A stretch of DNA of 64,000 bases from JAAURB01 sp049649525 (GTDB lineage: Bacteria; Cyanobacteriota; Cyanobacteriia; Cyanobacteriales; Microcoleaceae): positions 186,001 through 250,000 of the forward strand of contig JBARZE010000007.1 of NCBI GenBank assembly GCA_049649525.1. Direction: 5' to 3'. Shown here one piece after another: positions 16,893 through 25,746 of the stretch (position 1 is its first letter; each line of letters begins with the position of its first letter). Below the pieces are notes generated by a model. That model was not told the DNA's origin. It worked only from the letters and a program-made list of their open reading frames with translations, and made no database searches. The position numbers were made by a program, and so were the translations under genes.

Positions 16893-17057
16893 GCGTAAAA
16901 ATCAACTAAAATTAGATTCAGGAAAAGATGAACCATTCACCTCTAGACTAATTTCTGCCTTAATTTCACAGTTTATCCACTACCCAGCATATTCTCAGCC
17001 ATTATTCAGGTAACTAAGCTGGAATAATTGATATATCGATTAACTATAGGTAGAGTG

Positions 17058-18482
17058 ATGGCTATTGAATACGATATTGTAATTATCGGCGGTGGGTCGG
17101 GTGGTTTGGTGGTTGCCAGTGCCGCCGCCCAACTGAAAGCCAAAGTGGCCTTAGTCGAACGCGATCGCCTCGGTGGGGACTGTTTATGGTATGGTTGTGT
17201 TCCCAGTAAGTCTCTCATTCATGCCTCTCGCGTCGCGTATGAGGTGAAAAATGCCAGTCGCTTCGGTATCCATACCAACCCCCCAGATATTGAGTTTGCC
17301 AAGGCTATTGGTCATGTCCAGAAGGTGATCAAAACTATTGAACCCCATGACTCCCCGGAACGGTTTCGCGGGTTAGGGGTTGAGGTAATTTTCGGAGACG
17401 GTAAGTTTATAGATGGCGATACATTTGAAGTCAATGACCGACAATTGAAAGCCAGGGCGTTTGTGGTTTCTACTGGATCTCGTCCGGCTATTCCCCCTAT
17501 TGAAGGTTTAAAAGAAGCGGGTTTCTTAACCAATGAAAAGGTGTTTTCTTTAACCCAACGTCCTAATTCTTTAGCCATTATTGGGGCGGGGCCAATTGGT
17601 TGTGAGTTAGGACAAGCGTTTTCTCGTTTGGGATCGGAAGTGACGATAATTAACAGTCGAGATATTATTTTACCGAAAGAAGATCCAGAAGCGGCAAAAG
17701 TGGTTGAAGATCAGTTTATTGCAGAAGGAATTAATATTTTATCTCAGTCTCGGGCAGATCGAGTTGAAGTCATAGACGGTAAAAAACATCTATTTTGTGG
17801 TGGAAAACAGGTTATTGTTGATGAAATTTTAGTTTCAGCCGGACGACAGCCAAATGTAGAATCTTTAAATTTAGAAGCGGCTGGGGTTGCTGTGGGTAAA
17901 AAAGGAATTCAAGTGAATCAAAAACTGCAAACTACCAATTCTAAAATCTATGCTTGTGGGGATGTTGTTGGCGGTTATCAATTTACTCATGTTGCCGGAT
18001 ATGAAGCCGTCGTGGTATTAACCAATGCCTTATTTTTGCCTATTAGTAAAGCCAATTATCGAGTGATTCCATGGGCAACTTTTACTGCTCCTGAATTAGC
18101 CAGAGTCGGGTTAACAGAAGATCAAGCAATAGAAAGATATGGTAAAGATGTGTATGTTTTAAAACAGGATTTTTCCGGGGTAGATCGGGCGCAGGCAGAA
18201 GCGGCAACACAAGGATTTGGGAAGATTATTACACGGGGAAATGGCGAGATTTTAGGGGCGCATTTAGTCGGGCCGTCTGCTGGAGAATTAATCCATGAAA
18301 TTGTACTGGCGATGTCGAATAAGTTAAAAGTTTCTGCGTTAACGGGAATTCATATTTATCCGACGTTATCGGAAGTGAATAGTAAAGCCGGATTGTTACT
18401 CAAAAAAAGGAAGTTTGCAGAAAATAAATGGCAGCAAAATCTACTTGAAAAATTCTTTAATTGGCGGCGATCTATTTTTTAA
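17058..18482 (+). CDS. FAD/NAD(P) disulfide reductase (mercuric-reductase-like)
   Basis: A 474-residue class I pyridine-nucleotide disulfide oxidoreductase. The FAD motif is IIGGGSGGL; the redox-active pair is C42/C47 in GGDCLWYGCVPSK. The NAD(P) motif is IIGAGPIGCELGQAF, the second FAD motif is KIYACGDVVGGYQFTH, and a dimerisation domain follows. In the usual HPTxxE dyad the histidine is replaced (IYPTLSE), arguing against a true lipoamide dehydrogenase. There is no N-terminal HMA domain and no C-terminal Cys pair, so Hg(II) reduction is also doubtful. Related cyanobacterial genes are often annotated merA by similarity only. An ATG at MAIEYDIVIIGG is chosen over a start ten codons upstream. 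Confidence 0.88.
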   Translation: MAIEYDIVIIGGGSGGLVVASAAAQLKAKVALVERDRLGGDCLWYGCVPSKSLIHASRVAYEVKNASRFGIHTNPPDIEFAKAIGHVQKVIKTIEPHDSPERFRGLGVEVIFGDGKFIDGDTFEVNDRQLKARAFVVSTGSRPAIPPIEGLKEAGFLTNEKVFSLTQRPNSLAIIGAGPIGCELGQAFSRLGSEVTIINSRDIILPKEDPEAAKVVEDQFIAEGINILSQSRADRVEVIDGKKHLFCGGKQVIVDEILVSAGRQPNVESLNLEAAGVAVGKKGIQVNQKLQTTNSKIYACGDVVGGYQFTHVAGYEAVVVLTNALFLPISKANYRVIPWATFTAPELARVGLTEDQAIERYGKDVYVLKQDFSGVDRAQAEAATQGFGKIITRGNGEILGAHLVGPSAGELIHEIVLAMSNKLKVSALTGIHIYPTLSEVNSKAGLLLKKRKFAENKWQQNLLEKFFNWRRSIF

Positions 18483-18500
18483 TCAAGTAGAAATTTGACG

Positions 18501-18517
18501 AAGGAGAGATACTCCTT
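18501..18517 (+). terminator. Short hairpin after disulfide reductase gene
   Basis: AAGGAG-agata-CTCCTT, a 6-bp stem, followed by TATCCCTCCTTTT. A plausible but weak terminator just downstream of the plus-strand gene. Confidence 0.35.
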
Positions 18518-18589
18518 TATCCCTCCTTTTATCGGCTATAGTTTCTAATTTAGAGTCAAGATTCAGTGAATATAAGCTGTTCACATCAT

Positions 18590-19627
18590 TCAAATTTTCC
18601 TATTATTATTATTTTTTTTGTATCCAATAGTTTGACTTGCAGCCCATATTCCAAATGCCAATATTCCCAGTTTAAAATTAGGTTCAGGGATGGATGAAGC
18701 ATCTAATGTTTGTAATGCAGCATCTGCAATTAATTGGTTAGCTGCTGTTGTGACGTGCTGAGCATCCCAGAATAAAAATTCATCTGGATTTGTACATTCA
18801 ATTAACAAACAACCATTAGTAACATTGGTTAAATTAAATGTTTCTGGATTATTGAATACATCTGTAAATAAAGCATTCAAATCAAATGAGATCAAATTAA
18901 TATCCGGCGCTAAACCTGTCGTTAAATCATCAATTTCAGCCGCCAGTGCTGTATTATGTTCTGCGGATAAAGTATTTAATCTATTAGTAATTCCTGGTTC
19001 TGCTTGATTAGCATTTAATGCAACAGGAGTATCTCCTAAGTTCGGCAAATTTACAACCACAATATTCTCAGCACCAACATTTGCTAAAGCAGTAATAGCA
19101 TTGGATATATTATTAATCGATACTGTAGAAGAAGTTAAGGGTTCAAATGTACTTTCTGTGGGTAGATAATCATTTGATCCAGCCCAGATAATATACAATG
19201 CATCTGCATCTGCTATTGTGCTAAAATTTGCTGTAAACAAACTAATTTGATCTGGTAAACCGGGTAAATCAGGTGCTGTTGGAAAGGCTAAAGAAACCGT
19301 GTTTTCTCCTCCAGTTGTTGCCCCCCCAAAGGCAAAATTAATTCCTTCTGTTGGGATAGTGTTCTCTAGCACTACATCAGAATAAGTCGCCGGATTTAAT
19401 CCTAAATCTTCTGCTAAATAATCGATCCAAATTAAGCCATTAGAAAATCTTCCTTCAAAATAAGGTGGGCTGGGAGGAATGGAGTTTAATGTAAAATCAA
19501 AAACATTTCCTGTATCGGAAAGACTATCCCCAAAAATGTATATTTCTGTAAAGTTTGCGGCGATGGCTTTTAAGGGCAATATTACGGAAATGACGGAAAT
19601 TCCGGCTGCAATAAATTGTTTTTTCAT
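18590..19627 (-). CDS. GDSL/SGNH esterase with PEP-CTERM anchor
   Basis: Exported lipase/esterase of 345 residues. It has a signal peptide (about 1-23, ending KAIAAN), block I GDSLSDTGN with the nucleophilic serine (about 33-41), block III WAGSNDY and block V DAQHVT carrying the Asp-x-x-His catalytic pair. The C-terminus is a PEP-CTERM sorting signal: IPEP, a hydrophobic stretch (LGILAFGIWAA) and a basic tail. It should be processed by an exosortase and displayed or released at the cell surface; none is in this window. Substrate not predictable. It starts with ATG. About 700 non-coding bases lie between it and the divergent ATP-grasp gene. Confidence 0.9.
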   Translation of the reverse strand: MKKQFIAAGISVISVILPLKAIAANFTEIYIFGDSLSDTGNVFDFTLNSIPPSPPYFEGRFSNGLIWIDYLAEDLGLNPATYSDVVLENTIPTEGINFAFGGATTGGENTVSLAFPTAPDLPGLPDQISLFTANFSTIADADALYIIWAGSNDYLPTESTFEPLTSSTVSINNISNAITALANVGAENIVVVNLPNLGDTPVALNANQAEPGITNRLNTLSAEHNTALAAEIDDLTTGLAPDINLISFDLNALFTDVFNNPETFNLTNVTNGCLLIECTNPDEFLFWDAQHVTTAANQLIADAALQTLDASSIPEPNFKLGILAFGIWAASQTIGYKKNNNNRKI

Positions 19628-20321
19628 GAAATTACGCTGAGAATACTCTCTTCATTAGGAGTGAAAGTTAAACGAGATTACAAATCCAAGTTTTAGTAAT
19701 ATAATGTCTCAGTCGCTAAAAATTAACTAAGAAATCATTTAATAAATCACAGATTCATTTTTTCATCACCAAAACTTGATACGCTTCGTAAAAGACTATG
19801 AGTAATAATCTTGGTTGAATTGTTTTCTATTACATCAGAAATAGAGATTAATTACAATCCTATTTTTTTAATTGTTAGTTATATTAAAACGTATATAAAA
19901 TAATGTAAGTGTGATTGAGCTAAATGCATTTAAAATTATTGTCTTAAAATCTGATAAATAAACTCAATTTAATCAATATTTATTAATTAATTATGATTGA
20001 AAATAATTACTAAAATATTAATCTGTTTGTTATAAGCAGTTATCACTCTTAAATGTATCTGACTCAATTCGTGCATCGAGAGTCGCACTAAAATTAATTA
20101 AAAATGAAGGGATATAGTCAAACGACTCAAGAAGATTATAAGTTGGTTTATTGATTGCCACCATAAATCAAAATAAAAGGCAGGCTGATTGGCGTGTCAA
20201 TACTGGATTAATCCAAATCCTCTTGATGTTTTGGGGGATGGTGTCTCTTGGGTGCGGAATTTTATGGGTTAAACCCTAAACAAGTTTTGAAAACTGTATA
20301 TTTTGCTACAGTTATCCAGCT
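19628..20321. other. AT-rich intergenic region between divergent genes
   Basis: About 690 bases without a credible gene. Two short palindromes lie near the right end: TGGATTAATCCA (20204-20215) and GGGTT-a-AACCC (20266-20276), 50-120 bases before the ATP-grasp start, and may be operator sites. Otherwise nothing is seen. Confidence 0.4.
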
Positions 20322-21479
20322 ATGTTTGAGGGAAGTTTAAACAGTCATTCTATAAATATTGAGTTAGAGTTAAATATGACGGGAAACAGAATTTTTAACC
20401 ACGACATTATGCACTGTACTCATGATGCGGTGTTGGGTAATTATCTGTATTCTGGTAGGGTGCTGGGAATGACAGAGCCGGACGATCTGATTCAGTTACA
20501 TCCAGATTTAAAACCCCAGTGGCAAGCCATTACAGCTCATTACGATAGAATAGGCTTAAATTATAGTCAAAATCCAATTTGGGATGTTTCTTTCGATCGC
20601 TTGAAGGATTATCCTAACTACCAACCTTCAGTCTTTATTTTTGGTGATGCAATTCATGAAGACAGTAAAGATGATGATTGGTTTCGCAATCAAAATAAAG
20701 ATTGGCAAAATGTAGTCGAGTTTATCAATTCTAAAAACAATTTTATTCGTCTGGCTGAAGAGTTAGATGTAAAGGTGCCACGGACTTTGTGTGCGGAAAA
20801 TAAGGCTCAGCTCAAAGAGTATGACAATATTCCCTATCCTTGCTATCTCAAGCCTGCGGTATCGGTAGATGGAGTCGGAATCTATCGTTGTGCTAATTCA
20901 GAAGAACTAAATCAGGCATTAATCAAGCTCGATGATAACATTCATTTGCAGCTACAGCAAGAGGTGACGGCGACTAAGTTTCTGAACCTTCAATATCAGG
21001 TTGAAAATGAAGTTAAACCATTAGCTGCGACAGAGCAAATATTGGACGGCTTTGCTCACCAAGGTAATCGTTACCCGACGGCTTATCAACCCTGGGAATT
21101 AGTCGATCCAATGGCGAAGTGGATGGGTGAAAAAGGCATGAAGGGAATTTTTGCGTTTGATGTCGCCGTAGTCGAAACTAATAATAATGTCGATTATTTT
21201 GCGATTGAATGCAATCCTCGTTTTAATGGCGCTTCTTACCCGACAGGAATTGCTCATAAGCTGAAGATTGATAGTTGGTGTAGCGACAATTTTCAGACTA
21301 AATATCGCTCTGTTGATCAAATTGATCTCGAAGATTTAGAATATAACCCCGAAACGGGTATAGGAGCAATTATCGTGAATTGGGGTACTGTACTCGTCGG
21401 CAAACTAGGAATGCTATTAGCAGGTTCGATTAAACAACAGGAAGAATTGCGGCAATTGCTCAAACAAAAGCTAAATTAG
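20322..21479 (+). CDS. ATP-grasp ligase, unassigned substrate
   Basis: A 385-residue protein with an ATP-grasp fold in its central and C-terminal parts: PYPCYLKPAVSVDGVGIY (lysine and glycine-rich loop binding ATP), GIFAFDVAVVE and FAIECNPRFNGASYP, where Glu-x-Asn binds Mg-ATP. The N-terminal ~110 residues (HDIMHCTHDAVLGNYLYSG) are family-specific and I do not recognise them. Such enzymes join a carboxylate to an amine or thiol through an acyl phosphate. No biosynthetic neighbours are present to suggest a substrate. A second ATG 18 codons in (MTGNRIFNHD) is an equally good start. Confidence 0.75.
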   Translation: MFEGSLNSHSINIELELNMTGNRIFNHDIMHCTHDAVLGNYLYSGRVLGMTEPDDLIQLHPDLKPQWQAITAHYDRIGLNYSQNPIWDVSFDRLKDYPNYQPSVFIFGDAIHEDSKDDDWFRNQNKDWQNVVEFINSKNNFIRLAEELDVKVPRTLCAENKAQLKEYDNIPYPCYLKPAVSVDGVGIYRCANSEELNQALIKLDDNIHLQLQQEVTATKFLNLQYQVENEVKPLAATEQILDGFAHQGNRYPTAYQPWELVDPMAKWMGEKGMKGIFAFDVAVVETNNNVDYFAIECNPRFNGASYPTGIAHKLKIDSWCSDNFQTKYRSVDQIDLEDLEYNPETGIGAIIVNWGTVLVGKLGMLLAGSIKQQEELRQLLKQKLN

Positions 21480-21483
21480 GAAT

Positions 21484-21508
21484 GAGGTTATCTCTCACAT
21501 TTTTTAGT
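21484..21508 (+). terminator. Weak hairpin with T-run after ATP-grasp gene
   Basis: TGAG-gttatct-CTCA followed by CATTTTTT, a short 4-5 bp stem with a six-T tail immediately after the plus-strand stop codon. It overlaps the end of convergent mfd. Confidence 0.3.
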
Positions 21509-24500
21509 TAGTTATAAGTTTTTCCTCCTCATTTAATAATTCACTCTCCATAGCGACACTCATTTGATCTAACCATTCAATTAATGATTCTAACTGTTTG
21601 CCTGCATTCATCGCTCCTAAACCTCGGACTGTTACTTTTCCGGGACTATAAACAAATCTGGTTTTTAAATGATCGGCTAAGTGTTGTTTGAGTAAATTCC
21701 AGGCGGGTTCCTCCATCGGTGTTTCTAATAAAACGTGTTGTTTGCCATCCGGTTTTATCCGAGAAAACCCTAACTTTTTAGCGATTTGTTTGAGTTCCAT
21801 TACCCGAATTAATTGTTGTGCGGGTGTGGGAACTGGGCCGTAACGGTCGCACCAATCTTCCTCTAAACGGCTTAATTCATCACGGCTTTGACAGGCGGCA
21901 ACTTGGCGATAAGCACTCATTTTTTGGTCGCTATCGGGAATATAATCAGCGGGAATAAACGCAGTTAAACTCAGATCAATTTGAGTATCATCAACTTGGG
22001 GTATTTCTTGACCCTTGACTTCTTGAATGGCTTCTTGTAACATCTCAGAATATAAATCAAAGCCAATCGTATTCATTTGTCCTGATTGTTCTGCCCCTAA
22101 AATATCACCTGCGCCGCGTATTTCTAAGTCTCGCATTGCGAGTTGATAACCCGATCCGAGTTGAGTAAATTCTTGAATTGCCCTTAATCTTTTGCGGGCA
22201 TCATCTGTTAAAGCCGCCCGTCCATCTGCGGTTACCGGATAGAATAACCAAGCATGGGCTTGTATTCCCGCCCGCCCCACACGACCTCTAAGTTGATACA
22301 ATTGCGCTAAGCCAAACTTTTGGGCATTTTCAACTAGAATAGTATTAACGCGGGGAATATCTAAACCGGATTCAATAATTGTTGTACAGACTAATATATC
22401 AGCTTCTCCGGCACTAAATGTTAACATAATGGATTCTAATTCATTGGCTTCCATTTGTCCGTGAGCGATTAATATTTTAGCCGTGGGAACCATCTCCCGA
22501 ATTTGGGCAGAGGTTTCTTCAATTCCTTCAATTCTTGGCACTACATAAAACACCTGTCCGCCTCGATCTAATTCTTGGCGAATGGCGGTTCTAATGCTTT
22601 CTGGGTTATAAGGTGAAAGATGAGTTTGTATGGGGCGACGAGAGGGTGGCGGTGTGGTAATTAAGCTCATTTCTCGTATCCCTGAAAGCGCCATATATAA
22701 GGTTCTGGGGATGGGAGTCGCGGTTAATGTTAACACATCTAAATGAGTTTTCATCGCCTTAATTTTCTCTTTTTGATTCACCCCAAACCGTTGTTCTTCA
22801 TCGACCACTAATAAACCCAAACTTTTAAAATTAATCGTTTTACTTAAAAGCGACTGAGTGCCGACGACAATATCAATTTCACCTGTGGCTAAACGCTGTT
22901 GAATTTCCTTTTTTTCGGCTGTTGTGCGGAAGCGATTTAATAACGCAATTTCAATCGGATAAGGGGCAAATCGTTCTTTTAAAGTATGATAATGTTGTTG
23001 AGTTAAAATAGTGGTTGGCGCTAAAAATGCCACCTGTTTACTAGAAGTAACGGCTTTAAAAATAGCCCGAATTGCCACTTCTGTTTTACCAAATCCCACA
23101 TCACCACAAACTAAGCGATCCATCGGACGTTCGCTTTCCATATCCCGTTTCACATCTTGAGTAGATTTTAATTGATCGGGTGTGGGTTGATAAGGAAAAG
23201 AATCCTCCATTTCCTGCTGCCAAGGGGTATCTATGGGATAACTAAACCCGGTTTGTTGTCCGCGCTGGGCATAAAGTTTTAATAAATCTACCGCTAACTT
23301 TTTCAGGGATTTCTGAACTTTATTCTTGGCTTTTTCCCAAGTTTTTCCGGTTAATTTATTTAACTGAGGAACTTTACCCCCAGTTGAACGAAATCGCGAT
23401 AAACTCCCCACTTGATCCGCTACCACTCTTAGCAACCCATCGGCATATTTTAAAACTAAATAATCTCGGGTTTCATTATTCAGAGTTAAGCCTTCTAACT
23501 TAATAAATTTACCAATTCCATGTTGACGATGAACGACATAATCTCCCGGACGTAATTTATGGGGATCGACTTGTTTAGAAGCCGCACGCCGACGTTTACG
23601 AATATAACTGGGTGTGGCGAGAGAATGCTGACCATAAAATTCACGATCGGTAACTATTACTAACCGAAAAGTCGGTAAAATAAACCCTTCTAATTCAGCC
23701 AGTCCCGTATATTTTAATGCAACAGGCGTATTTTTAATTAAGCTATCAATAGCCGGATAATCTTTCGGGTTCGGTACAAATTTCGCCGGACAATCATGTT
23801 CTGAAAGTAGCGCCACAGAACGACTGGGTTGAGCCGAAATCAAGAAGGTTGTAAAATGGCGATCGCGTTCTTCCCGGATTAATTCTGCTAATTTCGCAAA
23901 TTGATGAGGTAAAACCGGAACCGGACGACTGGATAAATTTAACGGTGAAGTATCAACAAAACTACTCTGATATTCCGCTAATTCAGATAGAAATAAATGA
24001 TCGAATTGCTGTTTAATCGCATCTAAAGAATCAGTAAACGAACGATGACGCAAGGGTGAAGTTTGATCCCATTGTTCAGCGACGTGTTCATACCATCGCC
24101 CGCCGTGGGCTGCACATTGATCGGGTTCATCAATGGTAACTAAGGTATATTCAGATAAATAATCGAGTAGGGAAACAAACTGATCAATTTTCAGTTCTTC
24201 TGTACCCATTCCCCAAGGTTCATAACTCGTGGGTGTTAAAATTAATTGTTCAATTTTATCGAGCGATCGCTGGGTTGAAGGGTCAAATTCCCGAATTTGT
24301 TCTAATTCATCCCCAAACCATTCTAAGCGCACCGGAAGTTCTGCCGCCACCGGAAACACGTCAATAATATCCCCCCGCCGACTCCATTGACCCTCTGTTT
24401 CCACCAACGAAACCCGCTCATAGCCCAGCTTCGCCAGCTCGTGGTCAATCGTTTTCGAGTCCCAGGTCATCCCCCTTGTCCAGGTCAAACAATAGGGTTT

Positions 24501-24926
24501 AAAGGCGATTTGAGGGGGCAAATGAGGTTGTAAAGCCCGTTCTGTAGCGACAACGGCAATATTGGGTTGAGTTTCGCTATGATGATCTTCTCTAACGACT
24601 AAATCGGCTAACACCTGTAACTGTCCCCAAGTCATCTCCTCAGAATAAGACGGTTCATAAGGTGATCCTTCAGATGTCGGGTAAAAATGGACCGTTTCCC
24701 AACCCATGGCTTCGAGTTGGGCAGACCATCGCCCCGCTTCTTCTAGGGTGGCTGTGACGACAAATAAATTTAATCCCGCTTTCTGGGCTAACGCTGAAGT
24801 CACCAATCCTTTGGGCAGTCGAGGCAGTCCATTGAGATAGAGGGATTGTTGTTGATTCAGTTGGGTTAGCAGTTCATGAGTTAAAGGGGATTGCCCTAAT
24901 GCCCGAACTATCGCGGAAAAGCTCAT
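21504..24926 (-). CDS. mfd: Transcription-repair coupling factor
   Basis: ATP-dependent translocase that removes stalled RNA polymerase from DNA lesions and recruits UvrA. The 1140 residues match the usual length. Domains in order: an N-terminal UvrB-like region (about 1-340), an RNA-polymerase-interaction CarD-like domain (LRPGDYVVHRQHGIGKF, near 465), a RecG-like translocase with Walker A GDVGFGKTEVA, the box DEEQRFG and the TRG-region ESGLDIPRVNTI plus QLRGRVGR, and a C-terminal autoinhibitory TRCF domain. It starts with ATG. Monocistronic, between an ATP-grasp gene and a Uma2-family gene. Confidence 0.98.
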   Translation of the reverse strand: MSFSAIVRALGQSPLTHELLTQLNQQQSLYLNGLPRLPKGLVTSALAQKAGLNLFVVTATLEEAGRWSAQLEAMGWETVHFYPTSEGSPYEPSYSEEMTWGQLQVLADLVVREDHHSETQPNIAVVATERALQPHLPPQIAFKPYCLTWTRGMTWDSKTIDHELAKLGYERVSLVETEGQWSRRGDIIDVFPVAAELPVRLEWFGDELEQIREFDPSTQRSLDKIEQLILTPTSYEPWGMGTEELKIDQFVSLLDYLSEYTLVTIDEPDQCAAHGGRWYEHVAEQWDQTSPLRHRSFTDSLDAIKQQFDHLFLSELAEYQSSFVDTSPLNLSSRPVPVLPHQFAKLAELIREERDRHFTTFLISAQPSRSVALLSEHDCPAKFVPNPKDYPAIDSLIKNTPVALKYTGLAELEGFILPTFRLVIVTDREFYGQHSLATPSYIRKRRRAASKQVDPHKLRPGDYVVHRQHGIGKFIKLEGLTLNNETRDYLVLKYADGLLRVVADQVGSLSRFRSTGGKVPQLNKLTGKTWEKAKNKVQKSLKKLAVDLLKLYAQRGQQTGFSYPIDTPWQQEMEDSFPYQPTPDQLKSTQDVKRDMESERPMDRLVCGDVGFGKTEVAIRAIFKAVTSSKQVAFLAPTTILTQQHYHTLKERFAPYPIEIALLNRFRTTAEKKEIQQRLATGEIDIVVGTQSLLSKTINFKSLGLLVVDEEQRFGVNQKEKIKAMKTHLDVLTLTATPIPRTLYMALSGIREMSLITTPPPSRRPIQTHLSPYNPESIRTAIRQELDRGGQVFYVVPRIEGIEETSAQIREMVPTAKILIAHGQMEANELESIMLTFSAGEADILVCTTIIESGLDIPRVNTILVENAQKFGLAQLYQLRGRVGRAGIQAHAWLFYPVTADGRAALTDDARKRLRAIQEFTQLGSGYQLAMRDLEIRGAGDILGAEQSGQMNTIGFDLYSEMLQEAIQEVKGQEIPQVDDTQIDLSLTAFIPADYIPDSDQKMSAYRQVAACQSRDELSRLEEDWCDRYGPVPTPAQQLIRVMELKQIAKKLGFSRIKPDGKQHVLLETPMEEPAWNLLKQHLADHLKTRFVYSPGKVTVRGLGAMNAGKQLESLIEWLDQMSVAMESELLNEEEKLITN

Positions 24927-25083
24927 AGATGGATAAATTGGGTGCGGGTGAGATGATCTTTAAATATTTTGACATATTCCCAGCGTTAAGCTTGGCTATA
25001 ATGAAATCGAATTACCTTTTTGATGGATTGGAAGCCCGCCTCGATCGCGTAGTTTGGTGTCGAATCGTTTACAAACTTAAAAA

Positions 25084-25746
25084 ATGATCACTTCTGCCCT
25101 TCCCCTCACTCTCCCGCCTCTTGAAAACGGCGATAAACTCACCCGTCATGAATTCGAGCAGCGTTACGCCGCCATGCCAGAGGTTAAAAAAGCTGAACTC
25201 GTTGAAGGATTTGTATACATGGCTTCTCCCCTGCACGCTAAAGCTCACGCCGAACCCCACGCTCATGTTATCGGATGGCTTGTTGCATACATTGCAGCTA
25301 CCTCCGGTGTACAATTGCTTGATAACGCAACGGTTCGACTTGATAGTGATAACGAAGTTCAGCCCGATGCCTTGCTGCGAATTGAAGAAAACGGACAATC
25401 TATTATCAGTAAGGATGATTACGTTGAAGGTGCACCCGAATTAATAGTTGAAATCGCCGCTAGCAGCGCTTCGATTGATTTAACTCAAAAATTCAATGTT
25501 TATCGTCGTAACCAAGTTCAGGAATATCTCGTCTGGCGGGTTTATGATGGGGAATTTGATTGGTTTTGTTTAAAAGAAGGCAAATATATTCCTTTGCAAC
25601 CGAACGCAGCCGGAATTTTTTGTTCAGTCGTATTTCCAGGGTTGTGGCTCGAGAAATCAGCCTTGTTATCGGGCGATCTGGCAATCGTTTTATCGGTACT
25701 GCAACAAGGTTTAACAACACCAGAACATCAAAGTTTTGTAGACTAA
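25084..25746 (+). CDS. Uma2-family (DUF820) putative endonuclease
   Basis: A 220-residue soluble protein of the Uma2 family, expanded in cyanobacteria and related to PD-(D/E)xK nucleases. The core shows KAELVEGFVYMASP, EVQPDALLRI (acidic motif), ELIVEIAASSASID (Glu of the active site) and the following K in TQKFNVYRRNQVQEYLVW. All expected catalytic residues are present. The cellular role is unproven; links to mobile DNA and toxin-like behaviour have been suggested. It starts with ATG, and its 3' end overlaps the convergent hybrid kinase gene by four bases. Confidence 0.9.
   Translation: MITSALPLTLPPLENGDKLTRHEFEQRYAAMPEVKKAELVEGFVYMASPLHAKAHAEPHAHVIGWLVAYIAATSGVQLLDNATVRLDSDNEVQPDALLRIEENGQSIISKDDYVEGAPELIVEIAASSASIDLTQKFNVYRRNQVQEYLVWRVYDGEFDWFCLKEGKYIPLQPNAAGIFCSVVFPGLWLEKSALLSGDLAIVLSVLQQGLTTPEHQSFVD

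Noticed and set aside
17006..17218. Minus-strand 70-codon frame at the start of the disulfide reductase gene
   Set aside because: Antisense of the glycine-rich FAD motif; composition artefact.
20102..20160. Short plus-strand frame (MKGYSQTTQEDYKLVY) resembling a transposase start
   Set aside because: Only 16 codons, no inverted repeats and no continuing homologous frame; not enough to call an insertion sequence.
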